Source of the DNA: Burkholderiales bacterium | GTDB lineage: Bacteria; Pseudomonadota; Gammaproteobacteria; Burkholderiales; Burkholderiaceae_C | Direction: 5' to 3' | Length of the DNA: 64,000 nucleotides | Assembly (NCBI GenBank): GCA_028868825.1 | Contig: JAGWTU010000007.1 | Location: 62,001 to 126,000 of the forward strand | Shown: positions 21,377 through 31,629 of the stretch, one piece after another | Numbering within the stretch: the first letter of the stretch is position 1 | Layout: every line of letters begins with the position of its first letter | The notes under the pieces: model-generated | Told to the model about the DNA's origin: nothing | Database searches by the model: none | What the model saw: the letters and a program-made list of their open reading frames with translations, nothing else | Position numbers and translations under genes: made by a program

Positions 21377-24300
21377 CCGGCCAGTTTAGCGTCGCCGCCT
21401 GCGTCGCCTTCGCCGTTCGCGGCACTGGCCAGCGCGAACATGCCGCGGTAGTCGCGCACCCAGTGCATCACCGCGCTCGACGGCATCGGCGCCGCGATGC
21501 CGGTGCCCTGGCCGATGTCGCAGCCGAGTTCGAGCAGCGTGCGCGCCTGCGCCGGCGATTCGACGCCCTCGGCGACGACGGTGCAGCCGAAGGTGCGCGC
21601 CAGCCCGATCACGCCCTCGACGATGGCGCGGTCCTGGCTGTCGTCGAGCATCGAGTGCACGAAGCTCTGGTCGATCTTCAGCACGTCGACGGGCAGCTTC
21701 TTCAGGTAGGTCAGCGTCGAATAGCCGGTGCCGAAATCGTCGAGCGCGAAGCGCACGCCCAGGCCCTGGCAGCGCGAGACCAGCGCCGAGGTGGCGTCGA
21801 CATCCTCGTGCGCTGCCGTCTCGAGCATCTCGAGCTCGAGGCTGCGCGCCAGCGGTTCGCTGTGCCGCGCCAGCAGCTCCGACAGGCGCTGCGCGAAATC
21901 GGGCTCCTGCAGGTGGCGCGCCGAGATGTTGACGCTGACCGAGATGTCGAGGCCGTCGCTGCGCCATTGCGAGAGGTGGTCCAGCGCCTGCGCCAGCACC
22001 CAGTCCCCGATGCGTGCCGACAGCCCGGTGTTCTCGATCTTGTGCAGGAACTGCCCCGGCGCGACGAGGCCGTATTTCGGATGCTCCCAGCGCAGCAGTG
22101 CCTCGAAGCCGAGCACGCGCGAGTTCCGCATGTCGACCTTGGGCTGGTAGTAGAGGACGAACTCGTGGCGGTCCAGGCCCTCCTGGATGCGACCGAGTTC
22201 GAGCCGCTGCTGTTCGTCGCGGCGGCGGCCCTCGGTGTCGAAGAAGGCATAGCCGTTGCGGCCGGCCTGCTTGGCGCTGTACATCGCCTGGTCGGCGTGG
22301 CGCAGCAGCGTGTCGGCGTCGCTGCGGTCGATCGGGTAGGCCGTCACGCCCATGCTGGCGGTGATCTGCACGCTGTCCTGTGCCGGGTCGATCACATAGG
22401 GCTCGGAGACGACGCGCAGCACGCGGTTGACGGCCAGCCGCGCCTCGTCGAGCGTGCCGGCGCGCAGCAGCAGCACGAACTCGTCGCCGCCCAGCCGCGC
22501 CGCCGAATCGGTGCCGAGCTCGCGGCTGCGCAGCGCGCTGCGCAGACGGCCGGCGAGCTCGGTCAGCAGGCGGTCGCCGGCGGCGTGGCCGTAGCGGTCG
22601 TTGACGGGCTTGAAGCGGTCGAGGTCGAGGTAGCAGACGACGAGCAGGCCGCTGTCGCGGTCGACGGCGCGGATCGCCTCGTCGAGCAGCTGCGAGAGGT
22701 GGGCGCGGTTGGGCAGCCGCGTGAGCTCGTCGTAATGCGCCTGGCGCTCGAGCTGCTCGCGCTGCGCCTGCTGCTCGGTGATGTCGGAGATCACGAGCAC
22801 GTGGTAGCGCAGGTCCTGCTCGGGGCCGCGCACGGTGGAGATCGTCGCCTGCAGCGTGCACAGCTCGCCGTTGCGGCGGCGCTCGAGCAGCTCGCCGCGC
22901 CAGCTGCCCTGGTCGCGCAGGCTGGCCCACATCGCCGCGCGCTGCTGGCGCGCGATGGGGTCGGCCGGCGCCGGGCGCAGCAGCGATGGCACGGTGCCCA
23001 GCACCTCGTCGCGCGGCACGCCCAGGATCTGGCTGTAGGCGGCGTTGACGTCGAGCGCGCGCAGGTCGGGGTCGGTGATCAGCAGCCCCTCGTGCAGATG
23101 CTGGAACAGGCTCACCGACATCAGCTGGCGCTCCTGCGCGTCGTGGCGGTCCTGGACATCGGCCAGCGTCGCGAGCAGCCGCACCGGACGGCCGCCGGCC
23201 TCGCGCTCGATCACGAGCAGCGTCGCCTCGGTCCAGCGCCAGCCGCTGCCATGCGGCAGGCGCAACTCCAGCCGGCGCCGCCCGCTGCCGCCGCCGGTCA
23301 GCGCGGCAATGGCTTCGGCGAGCAGCGGCTGGTCGTCGGGATGCGCCTGGGCCTGCCAATGGGCGGGCGACCAGCCCGGGCCGCCCTGGCCCGTGATCGA
23401 TCGCCAGGCCGACGAGGCGAAGCTCTCGCTGCGGTCCAGGTGCCAGTCGGCGACGCCGAGCCGCGAGCCGTCGAGCGCCCATTCCCAGCGCTGTGAGCGC
23501 CCGCGCCATTCGGCCGTCGCCGCGTGCCCGAGCAGCATCGCCAGCAGCGCCGATCCGAGCCACCCGAGCAGCAGCAGCGGCGCCGCGCCGCCGCCGGTGG
23601 TCCACAGCGCGGCGCCGTGCGAGGCCTGGGCGCAGCCCAGCAGCGCCACCAGCAGCAGGCCGCCGGCGGCCAGCGCGAGCTGGCCGCGCAGCGCCAGCGT
23701 CAGCACGACCAGGTGCGGCACGAACAGCACCAGCACGGCCCAGCGCGTGCCGGGGGCGATCCACATCAGCCACAGCAGGCCCAGCAGCGCCGCGGCGCCG
23801 GCGTACGTGCGGCGCCGGCTGGCGATGCGGCGCTCGGGGGCGAGACTGTTCGGGTCGACGGCGCAGATCGCCACCGTGCAGGCCAGCATGCCCAGCATGA
23901 GCACGACCCAGCCGGCGGCGAAGTCGCCGAACACGTCGACGCCGCTGCGGCCGGCCAGGGACCGGCCCAGCGCCACCACGCCGGCCACCGGTAGCGCGCC
24001 GGCGCAGGCGACGGCCAGCACCAGGCGCAGGACGTCGACGGCGCGCTGCAGCCGCGAATCGAAATGCAGCTGCAGCAGGGCCGTCTGGATCATCAGCACG
24101 GCGCCGACGACGGCCAGCACGGCGCCGCCCGACGAGATCCAGGAATGCCCGAGTCCGACCAATGCCCCGTAGAGCCCGACGGCGGCGCCGGCGAGCGCGT
24201 TGCGGCCCCAGCGCCACGTGCCGGCCAGTGCCAGACCGGCCGGCAAGGCCAGCGCGGTCCAAGGCGGATAGGGCGCGGCCAGGGCGCCCGCGTAGGCCAG

Positions 24301-24402
24301 CACCAGTGCGGCCACCGCGATCGCCGCAGCGCGCAGCGACGATTCGGCGGTGAAGCGCCAGCCCTTGGTCAGGCCGGCGCGTTCGAGCAGCGGTCCGATC
24401 AA
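21373..24402 (-). CDS. Membrane-bound PAS-GGDEF-EAL cyclic-di-GMP protein
   Basis: 1009 residues. The first 300 or so hold several hydrophobic segments (a MASE-like membrane sensor), followed by a PAS/PAC region (about 310-540), a GGDEF diguanylate cyclase domain with intact RLGGDEFVLL, and an EAL phosphodiesterase domain with FEALLRWEHP and a later VVAEGVES. Both catalytic motifs look complete, so it may make or break cyclic-di-GMP depending on its signal. The stop overlaps the dnaG start by 4 bp, an unusual upstream partner for primase. Confidence 0.92.
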   Translation of the reverse strand: MIGPLLERAGLTKGWRFTAESSLRAAAIAVAALVLAYAGALAAPYPPWTALALPAGLALAGTWRWGRNALAGAAVGLYGALVGLGHSWISSGGAVLAVVGAVLMIQTALLQLHFDSRLQRAVDVLRLVLAVACAGALPVAGVVALGRSLAGRSGVDVFGDFAAGWVVLMLGMLACTVAICAVDPNSLAPERRIASRRRTYAGAAALLGLLWLMWIAPGTRWAVLVLFVPHLVVLTLALRGQLALAAGGLLLVALLGCAQASHGAALWTTGGGAAPLLLLGWLGSALLAMLLGHAATAEWRGRSQRWEWALDGSRLGVADWHLDRSESFASSAWRSITGQGGPGWSPAHWQAQAHPDDQPLLAEAIAALTGGGSGRRRLELRLPHGSGWRWTEATLLVIEREAGGRPVRLLATLADVQDRHDAQERQLMSVSLFQHLHEGLLITDPDLRALDVNAAYSQILGVPRDEVLGTVPSLLRPAPADPIARQQRAAMWASLRDQGSWRGELLERRRNGELCTLQATISTVRGPEQDLRYHVLVISDITEQQAQREQLERQAHYDELTRLPNRAHLSQLLDEAIRAVDRDSGLLVVCYLDLDRFKPVNDRYGHAAGDRLLTELAGRLRSALRSRELGTDSAARLGGDEFVLLLRAGTLDEARLAVNRVLRVVSEPYVIDPAQDSVQITASMGVTAYPIDRSDADTLLRHADQAMYSAKQAGRNGYAFFDTEGRRRDEQQRLELGRIQEGLDRHEFVLYYQPKVDMRNSRVLGFEALLRWEHPKYGLVAPGQFLHKIENTGLSARIGDWVLAQALDHLSQWRSDGLDISVSVNISARHLQEPDFAQRLSELLARHSEPLARSLELEMLETAAHEDVDATSALVSRCQGLGVRFALDDFGTGYSTLTYLKKLPVDVLKIDQSFVHSMLDDSQDRAIVEGVIGLARTFGCTVVAEGVESPAQARTLLELGCDIGQGTGIAAPMPSSAVMHWVRDYRGMFALASAANGEGDAGGDAKLAG

Positions 24403-24448
24403 CGCACCGCCCCCGGCGCGGATGCCGGGGCCAGGCGCGGCATCGTCT

Positions 24449-24760
24449 TCAGACCTCGAACTCCGACAGCGAACGGCCCGCGGCCAGCGCCGCCGTCAGC
24501 CATTTGGGCTTGAGACCGCGCCCGGACCAGGTCTGGCCGGTGGCCTTGTCGTGATACTTCGCGGCCACCTTGGCGGCGGCCGGCTTGCGCGCCACGGCGG
24601 CGGGCCTTGCCGAGATATCGGCCAGCGTGAGCCCGTATTCGGCCATCAGCGCCTTCACCTTGGCGATGGCGTCGGCCCGCTGCCCGCGCTGCGTCTCGGC
24701 GATCTGCCTTTCGATCGCCGCCTTCTGGGCGAGCAGTTCGGTGAGGGACTGGGATGACAT
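24449..24760 (-). CDS. H-NS-family nucleoid protein (HvrA/BpH3 type)
   Basis: 103 residues: an N-terminal coiled-coil oligomerisation part (about 1-45), a basic Ala/Lys-rich linker, and a C-terminal DNA-binding domain (KYHDKATGQTWSGRGLKPKWL) with the H-NS core TWSGRG. It probably silences AT-rich or foreign DNA. A candidate -10 TAATAT lies on the minus strand at 24794-24799, 34 bp before the start, so it likely has its own promoter. Confidence 0.93.
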   Translation of the reverse strand: MSSQSLTELLAQKAAIERQIAETQRGQRADAIAKVKALMAEYGLTLADISARPAAVARKPAAAKVAAKYHDKATGQTWSGRGLKPKWLTAALAAGRSLSEFEV

Positions 24761-24862
24761 GCGGGCTTTCGGCGGGCGGTCCGGGTGGCACCTATATTAG
24801 TCGTGGGCGGCGGCGGTGACGTCGCGGATATACCCGAAATCGCGTGGCGCGGCCCCCGTGCT

Positions 24863-25135
24863 TCAGGGGGCCGGCGGCACGTAGCCGGCCGGCTGGTCGG
24901 TCTCGCCGCCGAAGAAGAACTGCTCCATCTGGCGCGCCAGATACTGCCGCGCCCGGGCGTCCGCAAGGTTCAGCCGGTTCTCGTTGACGAGCATCGTCTG
25001 GTGCTTCTTCCAGAGCTCGAACGCTTCCTTGCTGACTTGGTCGTAGATCCGCTTGCCGAGTTCGCCCGGATACGGCGCGAAACCCAGGCCCTCGGCTTCC
25101 TTCTTCAGGTAAATGCATTGCACCATGCGAGCCAT
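24863..25135 (-). CDS. yggX: Probable Fe(2+)-trafficking protein YggX
   Basis: 90 residues, family length. The signature is [18 protein letters not shown] with the conserved cysteine near the N-terminus, then [22 protein letters not shown]-type sequence. YggX protects Fe-S clusters and takes part in iron supply for repair. GGAG at 6 nt before the ATG fixes the start; a second Met three codons later is less well placed. It follows argA by 14 bp and shares its transcript, as in many betaproteobacteria. Confidence 0.95.
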   Translation of the reverse strand: MARMVQCIYLKKEAEGLGFAPYPGELGKRIYDQVSKEAFELWKKHQTMLVNENRLNLADARARQYLARQMEQFFFGGETDQPAGYVPPAP

Positions 25136-25149
25136 GATTTTCTCCAGCT

Positions 25150-26490
25150 TCAGTTCAGTTTCTTGACCAGCACCTGCGAGCGCCGGTCCCAGTTGTATTT
25201 CCGTTTGCGCGCCTCGGGCAGCCAGTCGGGGTCGACATGGACGAAGCCGCGCTTGAGGAACCAGTGCATCGTGCGCGTCGTCAGCACGAAGATGCTCGTC
25301 AGCCCCATCGCCTTGGCGCGGTGCTCGACGCGCTTGAGCAGCCGCTCGCCGTCGCCCTGGCCCTGCGACAGGGGCGAGACGGTGAGCGCAGCCATCTCGC
25401 CGGTGCGCGCCTCGGGGTAGGGGTAGAGCGCGGCGCAGCCGAAGATGATGCCGTCGTGCTCGACGACGCTGTAGTTGGCGATGTCGCGCTCGATCTCGGT
25501 GCGCTCGCGCCGCACCAGCGTGCCGTCGCGCTCGAAGGGCTCGATCAGCTGCAGCACGCCGCCGACATCGTCGCTGCCGGCCTCGCGCAGGCTCTCGAGC
25601 TTCTCGTCGATGACCATCGTGCCGACGCCGTCGTGGGTGAAGACCTCGAGCAGCAGCGCGCCGTCGGTGGCGAAGGGCAGGATGTGCGAGCGCTCGACCC
25701 CGCCCTCGCAGGCCTTGACGCATTGCTGCAGGTAGAACGCCGGGTCGGTGGGCAGCGCCGGAGGCGGCAGCGTCGCGAGCAGGCGCTTGGCCGCGGCGAG
25801 GTCGAGTTCGGTGTCGATGGCGCTGTCGGCATCGTCCATCTGCTCGCGGATGCCCGGGATCTCGGTCATGAAGACGAGCTTGTCGGCCTGCAGGGCGATC
25901 GCGGTCGAGGTCGCCACGTCCTCCATCGTCAGGTTGAAGGCCTCGCCGGTGGGCGAGAAGCCGAACGGGCTCAGCAGCACGAGCGCGCCCGACTCGATCG
26001 CGCGGTGCATCGCCGCGCTGTCGACGCGACGCACGAGGCCGCTGTGCATGAAATCGACGCCGTCGACGATGCCGACCGGGCGCGCCGTGAGGAAGTTGCC
26101 CGAGACGACGCGCACCGTGGCGTTGGCCATCGGCGTGTTCGGCAGGCCCTGCGAGAACGCGGCCTCGATCTCGAAGCGCAGCTGGCCCGCGGCCTCCTGC
26201 GCCGCGTCGAGCGCGAGATCGTCGGTGATGCGGATGCCGCGCGAATAGCGCGAGACATGGCCCTTGGCGGCGAGCTGTTCGGTGACCTGCGGCCGAAAGC
26301 CGTGGACCATCACCAGCTTGATGCCCATCGCATGCAGGATCGACAGGTCCTGCGCGAAGGTGTTGAGCTTGCCGGCTGCGATCGCCTCGCCCGCGAGCGC
26401 GACGACGAAGGTCTTGCCGCGGTAGGCGTGGATATACGGTGCCACGGCGCGAAACCAGGGCACGAAGGTATGCGGGAAGACGAGATTCAT
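25150..26490 (-). CDS. argA: N-acetylglutamate synthase ArgA
   Basis: 446 residues, the classical fused form: an amino-acid-kinase-like domain (about 1-290, with [11 protein letters not shown]) that binds the feedback inhibitor arginine, and a C-terminal GNAT domain (about 300-446, with [17 protein letters not shown] as the acetyl-CoA loop). It makes N-acetylglutamate, the first step of arginine synthesis. It is divergent from the VOC-protein gene and precedes yggX. Confidence 0.97.
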   Translation of the reverse strand: MNLVFPHTFVPWFRAVAPYIHAYRGKTFVVALAGEAIAAGKLNTFAQDLSILHAMGIKLVMVHGFRPQVTEQLAAKGHVSRYSRGIRITDDLALDAAQEAAGQLRFEIEAAFSQGLPNTPMANATVRVVSGNFLTARPVGIVDGVDFMHSGLVRRVDSAAMHRAIESGALVLLSPFGFSPTGEAFNLTMEDVATSTAIALQADKLVFMTEIPGIREQMDDADSAIDTELDLAAAKRLLATLPPPALPTDPAFYLQQCVKACEGGVERSHILPFATDGALLLEVFTHDGVGTMVIDEKLESLREAGSDDVGGVLQLIEPFERDGTLVRRERTEIERDIANYSVVEHDGIIFGCAALYPYPEARTGEMAALTVSPLSQGQGDGERLLKRVEHRAKAMGLTSIFVLTTRTMHWFLKRGFVHVDPDWLPEARKRKYNWDRRSQVLVKKLN

Positions 26491-26554
26491 GCTGCGCGCG
26501 ATTGTGCCGCACCCTCTACACTGAAGACCCCCTCAATTCACTCAGGAGTCGGCG

Positions 26555-26956
26555 ATGGATCCGTTCAAGACCCCCGGTGCTTTCAGCTGGTGCGAACTCT
26601 CGACCAGCGACCCGAAGGCCGCCGCCGCCTTCTACGGCGAGGTGTTCGGCTGGAAGATCAGCGAGATGGGCGCCGAGATGGGCGGCTACCGCGTCGTCGC
26701 GATCGGCGGTTCGCCCGACGGCCAGGGCGCCGTCGGCGGCATCACCGCCTTCCCGCCCGGGGCGCCGCCGATGCCGCCGCACTGGGGCAGCTACGTCACC
26801 GTGGCCCAGGTCGAGCCGGTGCTGGCGCGCTGCGCCGAGCTCGGCGGCAAGACGCTGGTGCCGGCTATGGACATCCCCGGTGTCGGCCGCATGGCCGTGA
26901 TGCAGGATCCGCAGGGCGCGGTGCTGAGCATCATCGCCTACGCGATGCCGGCTTGA
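26555..26956 (+). CDS. VOC-superfamily protein (glyoxalase/bleomycin-resistance fold)
   Basis: 133 residues. FSWCELSTSDPKAAAAFYGEVFGWK is the typical first beta-alpha-beta unit of the vicinal-oxygen-chelate fold. A second half with VGRMAVMQDPQGAVLSIIAY completes one VOC domain, which would dimerise. It resembles the YdcJ/PhnB-like 'predicted enzyme related to lactoylglutathione lyase' group; the substrate is unknown. It is divergent from argA, with a 64-bp shared promoter region. Confidence 0.85.
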   Translation: MDPFKTPGAFSWCELSTSDPKAAAAFYGEVFGWKISEMGAEMGGYRVVAIGGSPDGQGAVGGITAFPPGAPPMPPHWGSYVTVAQVEPVLARCAELGGKTLVPAMDIPGVGRMAVMQDPQGAVLSIIAYAMPA

Positions 26957-26992
26957 GCCCCAGCGCCCGGGGCCGGAGATAATCCGCGCCCC

Positions 26993-29900
26993 GTGCAGAG
27001 AACCCCGCGCAGCGCCGCCCCGGCGCATCCCGTCCCGCCCATCCGCTATCCCGAATCGCTGCCGGTCTCGGCCCGGCGCGACGAGATCGCGCGCGCCATT
27101 CGCGAGCACCCGGTCGTCATCGTCTGCGGCGAGACCGGCTCGGGCAAGACGACCCAGCTGCCCAAGATCCTGCTCGAACTCGGCCGTGGCCTGGGCGCCG
27201 GCGGCCGCGGGCTGATCGGTCATACGCAGCCGCGGCGCATCGCCGCCAGCAGCGTCGCCAGGCGCATCGCGCAGGAGCTGAACTCGCCGCTGGGCGAGGT
27301 CGTCGGCTACAAGGTGCGCTTCCAGGACCGGCTGCAGCCCGGTGCCTCGGTCAAGCTGATGACCGACGGCATCCTGCTCGCCGAGACCGAGCGCGACCCG
27401 CTGCTGCGCGCCTACGACACCATCGTCATCGACGAGGCGCACGAGCGCAGCCTGAACATCGATTTCCTGCTCGGCTACCTGCGCCAGCTGCTGCCGCGCC
27501 GGCCCGACCTGAAGATCGTCGTCACCTCGGCGACCATCGATGCCGAGCGCTTCGCCAAGCACTTCGAATCGGCGCGCGGACCGGCGCCTGTGATCATGGT
27601 CTCGGGTCGGCTGTTCCCGGTCGAGCAGCGCTGGCGCCCGTACGAGGACAGCCGCGACTATGGCCTGGACAACGCCATCGCCGACGCCGTCGACGAGCTC
27701 TGGCGCGGTGCCGCCGGCGACATCCTCGTCTTCCTGCCCGGCGAGCGCGAGATCCGCGAGACCGCCGACCATCTGCGCCGCCACCTCGCGCAGGCCGCGC
27801 GCGGCGGCCCGCAGCCCGAGATCCTGCCGCTGTTCGCGCGCCTGAGCCAGGCCGAGCAGGACCGCGTCTTCGAGCCGGGCAACGGGCGCCGCATCGTGCT
27901 GGCGACCAACGTCGCCGAGACCTCGCTCACGGTGCCGGGCATCCGCTACGTCATCGACGCCGGCGTCGCGCGCGTCAAGCGCTACAGCTGGCGCAACAAG
28001 GTCGAGCAACTGCAGATCGAGCCCATCAGCCAGGCCGCAGCGCAGCAGCGCGCGGGCCGCTGCGGCCGCGTCGCCAACGGCATCTGCATCCGGCTGTACG
28101 GCGAGGACGACTACAACAGCCGGCCGCGCTTCACTGACCCCGAGATCCTGCGCAGCTCGCTCGCCGGCGTGATCCTGCGCATGAAGGCGCTGCACCTGGG
28201 CAATGTCGACGACTTCCCCTTCGTCGAGGCGCCGCCGCGCAAGGCCATCGCCGACGGCTATGCGCTGCTCGCCGAACTCGGGGCCGTCGACGAGGCCAAC
28301 GAGCTGACCGCCATAGGCACCGAGCTCTCGAAGCTGCCGCTGGACCCGCGCGTCGGCCGCATGATCCTGGCCGCGCGCGACCACCAGGCGCTGTCCGAGG
28401 TGCTGATCGTCGCCGCCGCGCTCAGCGGCCAGGACGTGCGCGACCGCCCGCTCGACAAGGCGCAGGCGGCCGACGAGAAGCACAAGCCCTTCGACGATGA
28501 ACGCAGCGAATTCGTCGGCATGCTCAAGCTGTGGAACTGGATCGAGGTCGGGCGCGGCCATGGCGACAGCGAAGCGCATCCGCACAAGCTGACGAACCGC
28601 CAGCAGGAACAGCGCCTGCGCGACCATTTCATCAGCCCGCGCCGCGTGCGCGAGTGGCGCGACATCCACAGCCAGCTCCACACCGTCGTCGCCGAGCATG
28701 GCTGGCGGCTGAACCAGTCACCGGCGACCTACGAGCAGCTGCATCTGTCGCTGCTCGCCGGCCTGCTCGGCAACATCGGCTGCAAGAGCGACGACGAGGA
28801 CTGGTATCTGGGCGCCCGCGGCATCAAGTTCTGGCGCCATCCGGGCGCCAACCTGAGCAAGAAGCCGGGGCGCTGGATCGTCGCCGCCGAACTCGTCGAG
28901 ACGACGCGGCTCTTCGGCCGCGGGCTGGCGGCGATCGAGCCGCAATGGATCCCGCCGCTGGCCGGCTCGCTGCTCAAGACCCAGCTGCTCGAGCCGCATT
29001 GGGAGAAAAAGGCCGCCGAGGTCATCGCGCTCGAACGCGCGACGCTCTACGGCATCGTCATCTACAACAACCGGCGCGTGAACTTCGGCAACGTCGATGC
29101 GGCAAGCGCGCGCGAGATCTTCATCCGCGAGGCGCTCGTCGGCGACGAATGGGAAACGAAGCTGCCGTTCCTCGCCCACAACCGCAAGCTCATCCGCCAG
29201 GTGCAGGAGCTCGAACACAAGGCGCGGCGCCAGGACGTGCTCGTCGACGACGAACTGATCCACGCCTTCTACGACCAGCAGCTGCCGCGCGACGTCTGCA
29301 GCGGCGCGACGCTCGAACGCTGGTTCCGCGACGAGGTCAAGCGCCAGCCGCGGCTGCTGCAGCTCACGCGCGAGGAGCTGATGCGGCACGAGGCCGCCGG
29401 CATCACGACCGACGCCTACCCGCGCCAGCTGCGCCTGGGCGGCATCGACTGCCCCGCGACCTATCTGCACGAGCCCGGCGACGAGCGCGACGGCGTCACC
29501 GTGACGGTGCCGATCTATGCGCTGAACCAGGTCAGCGACGCGCGTTGCGAATGGCTCGTCCCCGGCATGCTGCAGGCCAAGGTGCTGGCGCTCGTGAAGA
29601 CGCTGCACCAGCGCCCGCGTTCGCGGCTCGTGCCGCTGCCCGAATTCGCGGCAGAGTTCTGCGAGCTCACGCCCTACGGCGAGGGCGGACTCGTCGACGC
29701 GCTGCTCAAGGCCGTGCGCGAGCGCACCCAGCTCGCGATCCAGCGCAACGACTTCAAGCTCGAGCAGCTGAGCCCGCACCTGTTCATGAATTTCCGCGTC
29801 GTCGACGAGCATGGCCGGCAGCTCGGGCAGGGCCGGGACCTCGCCGGGCTGAAGGCGGCGCTGGGGACGCAGGCGCGCAGCGCCTTCCAGGCGCTGGCGG

Positions 29901-30868
29901 CGCTGAAGACCGAGGCGGTCGCGGCACCGGTGCCGCCGAGCGCGCCGACGAAGTCCGATGCCACGCGCGGCGTCCGTGCCGAGATCGTCGCGCCGCCGCC
30001 GCCGGCCGCACCGGCCGAAGCGGCGCGCTACACGGAATGGAGCTTCGGCGAACTGCCCGAACTGATGGAGGTGCGCCGCGGGCCCCAGGTGCTGGTCGGC
30101 TTCCCGGCCTTGCTCGACCGCGGCACGCATGTCGAGATCGAGGTTTTCGACGAACCCGAACTCGCCGCCGCGCGCCACCGCGCCGGCCTGCGTTGCCTCG
30201 TCGCGCTGCAGTTGCGCGAGCCGCTGCGCTTCCTCGAGAAGAACATCCCCGGGCTGCAGCAGATGGCGGCCTTCTACCTGCCGCTGGGCACGCTGGAGGA
30301 ATTGCGCGCGCAGATCATCGACGTCGCGCTCGATCGCGCCTTCCTCGGTGATCCGCTGCCGACCGATGCCGCGTCTTTCAAGCGCCGTCTCGACGAAGGC
30401 CGCTCGCGGCTGAACCTGATCGCGCAGGAGGTCGCGCGCCAGGCCGGCGTCGTGCTCGCCGAATACGGCGCCGCGCTGCGCAAGCTCAAGGACGCGCGGC
30501 CGCCGCGCGAGGTCGTCGACGACATCCAGGCGCAGCTCCAGCGCCTCGTCGGAAAGCGTTTTCTCGCCGCCACGCCCTGGGCCGTGCTGCAGCATCTGCC
30601 GCGCTACCTGAAGGCCATCGTGATGCGGCTGGACAAGTTGCGCGGCGACCCGGCGCGCGATGCGTCGCGGCTGGCCGAGCTGCGGCCGCTGGAGCAGCGT
30701 TGGCTGCGCCGCGTCGTCGAGCTCAAGGGCGCGCCGCATGCCAGGCTCGACGAGTACCGCTGGCTGATCGAGGAGTTGCGCGTCAGCCTGTTCGCGCAGG
30801 AACTGCGCACGCCACAGCCGGTGAGCGTGAAGCGGCTGGACAAGGCCTGGGCGCAGATCGAATCGTGA
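26993..30868 (+). CDS. hrpA: ATP-dependent RNA helicase HrpA
   Basis: 1291 residues, close to the 1300 of E. coli HrpA. Walker A is GETGSGKTTQ, the DEAH box is VIDEAHERS, motif III is TSATID, and motif VI is QRAGRCGR. Helicase-associated and OB-fold regions follow, then the long HrpA-specific C-terminal domain. The E. coli protein acts on mRNA processing and collided ribosomes. The start is GTG at 26993; no ATG is close. Confidence 0.96.
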   Translation: MQRTPRSAAPAHPVPPIRYPESLPVSARRDEIARAIREHPVVIVCGETGSGKTTQLPKILLELGRGLGAGGRGLIGHTQPRRIAASSVARRIAQELNSPLGEVVGYKVRFQDRLQPGASVKLMTDGILLAETERDPLLRAYDTIVIDEAHERSLNIDFLLGYLRQLLPRRPDLKIVVTSATIDAERFAKHFESARGPAPVIMVSGRLFPVEQRWRPYEDSRDYGLDNAIADAVDELWRGAAGDILVFLPGEREIRETADHLRRHLAQAARGGPQPEILPLFARLSQAEQDRVFEPGNGRRIVLATNVAETSLTVPGIRYVIDAGVARVKRYSWRNKVEQLQIEPISQAAAQQRAGRCGRVANGICIRLYGEDDYNSRPRFTDPEILRSSLAGVILRMKALHLGNVDDFPFVEAPPRKAIADGYALLAELGAVDEANELTAIGTELSKLPLDPRVGRMILAARDHQALSEVLIVAAALSGQDVRDRPLDKAQAADEKHKPFDDERSEFVGMLKLWNWIEVGRGHGDSEAHPHKLTNRQQEQRLRDHFISPRRVREWRDIHSQLHTVVAEHGWRLNQSPATYEQLHLSLLAGLLGNIGCKSDDEDWYLGARGIKFWRHPGANLSKKPGRWIVAAELVETTRLFGRGLAAIEPQWIPPLAGSLLKTQLLEPHWEKKAAEVIALERATLYGIVIYNNRRVNFGNVDAASAREIFIREALVGDEWETKLPFLAHNRKLIRQVQELEHKARRQDVLVDDELIHAFYDQQLPRDVCSGATLERWFRDEVKRQPRLLQLTREELMRHEAAGITTDAYPRQLRLGGIDCPATYLHEPGDERDGVTVTVPIYALNQVSDARCEWLVPGMLQAKVLALVKTLHQRPRSRLVPLPEFAAEFCELTPYGEGGLVDALLKAVRERTQLAIQRNDFKLEQLSPHLFMNFRVVDEHGRQLGQGRDLAGLKAALGTQARSAFQALAALKTEAVAAPVPPSAPTKSDATRGVRAEIVAPPPPAAPAEAARYTEWSFGELPELMEVRRGPQVLVGFPALLDRGTHVEIEVFDEPELAAARHRAGLRCLVALQLREPLRFLEKNIPGLQQMAAFYLPLGTLEELRAQIIDVALDRAFLGDPLPTDAASFKRRLDEGRSRLNLIAQEVARQAGVVLAEYGAALRKLKDARPPREVVDDIQAQLQRLVGKRFLAATPWAVLQHLPRYLKAIVMRLDKLRGDPARDASRLAELRPLEQRWLRRVVELKGAPHARLDEYRWLIEELRVSLFAQELRTPQPVSVKRLDKAWAQIES

Positions 30869-30997
30869 ATGCCATACCGCCGAATCGCGGGTCGGGGATA
30901 GGTCGACGCTCGGCCGGCGGTCCCTAGAATCGCGGCTGCCGCAACCGGCCTGCCGGGCGAGAACCATCCGAGGTTCCGGCGGTACCAGGAGACTTCG

Positions 30998-31618
30998 TTG
31001 CCGAAGCCGAATTCAGCCGTCGTTGCGGTGTGGTTGGGGGTCATGGCCATCGGCCTCGCGCGGGCCGAGGGTGCGGCGTCCGCGGCCGAGGACGAGGCGG
31101 CGATGGAACGCGCGCGCCGCGCCGCCGACAGCCCGTTCAAGGCCATCCTCGAAGCCTCGAAGTTCAAGCGCAAGGCCGCCGCCGAGTCCGTTGTCGAGGC
31201 GCCGCGGCCGCCGCCCGAACCCCCGCTGCGCACGCTCGCCGCGATCGCGCGGCCGGCGGCCGCGGCCGGCGCCTTGAGCCCGTCGTCGTTCGACGCGCCG
31301 CGCCAGCAACTGCCGCTGCAGCCGCTGCTGCCCGCCGGCCCCGATCCGCGCTGGGTCGCGGTGCTGACGCCGCCCAAGCTGATCCGCATGGTCGAACCGG
31401 CAATCCCGCCGCGCCTGCTCGCCGAGATCGACGCCAGGCGCGAGTTCACGGTGACCATGAAGATCCTGAGCGACGGCAGCGTCGCCGATGTGCGCATCGA
31501 TCCCGCACCGCCGCGCGGCTTGCAGCGCTATATCGTCGAGGCGCTGGTCCAGTGGCGCTACGAGCCGCAGCCGGTCGTGCGCGAGCACCGCGTGACGCTC
31601 GTCTTCAATCCCGCGTGA
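30998..31618 (+). CDS. Periplasmic TonB C-terminal-like protein
   Basis: 206 residues. An N-terminal hydrophobic stretch ending in ALARA-like sequence (AVVAVWLGVMAIGLARAEG) looks like a signal peptide. A Pro/Ala-rich linker follows, then a domain of about 75 residues with VTMKILSDGSVADVRIDPAPPRGLQRYIVEALVQWRYEPQ, the pattern of TonB C-terminal domains. Without ExbB/ExbD nearby and with a cleavable-looking leader, it may not be a true energy transducer. TTG is chosen as start because AGGAG lies 7 nt upstream. Confidence 0.7.
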   Translation: MPKPNSAVVAVWLGVMAIGLARAEGAASAAEDEAAMERARRAADSPFKAILEASKFKRKAAAESVVEAPRPPPEPPLRTLAAIARPAAAAGALSPSSFDAPRQQLPLQPLLPAGPDPRWVAVLTPPKLIRMVEPAIPPRLLAEIDARREFTVTMKILSDGSVADVRIDPAPPRGLQRYIVEALVQWRYEPQPVVREHRVTLVFNPA

Positions 31619-31629
31619 CGTGCGGTCGT

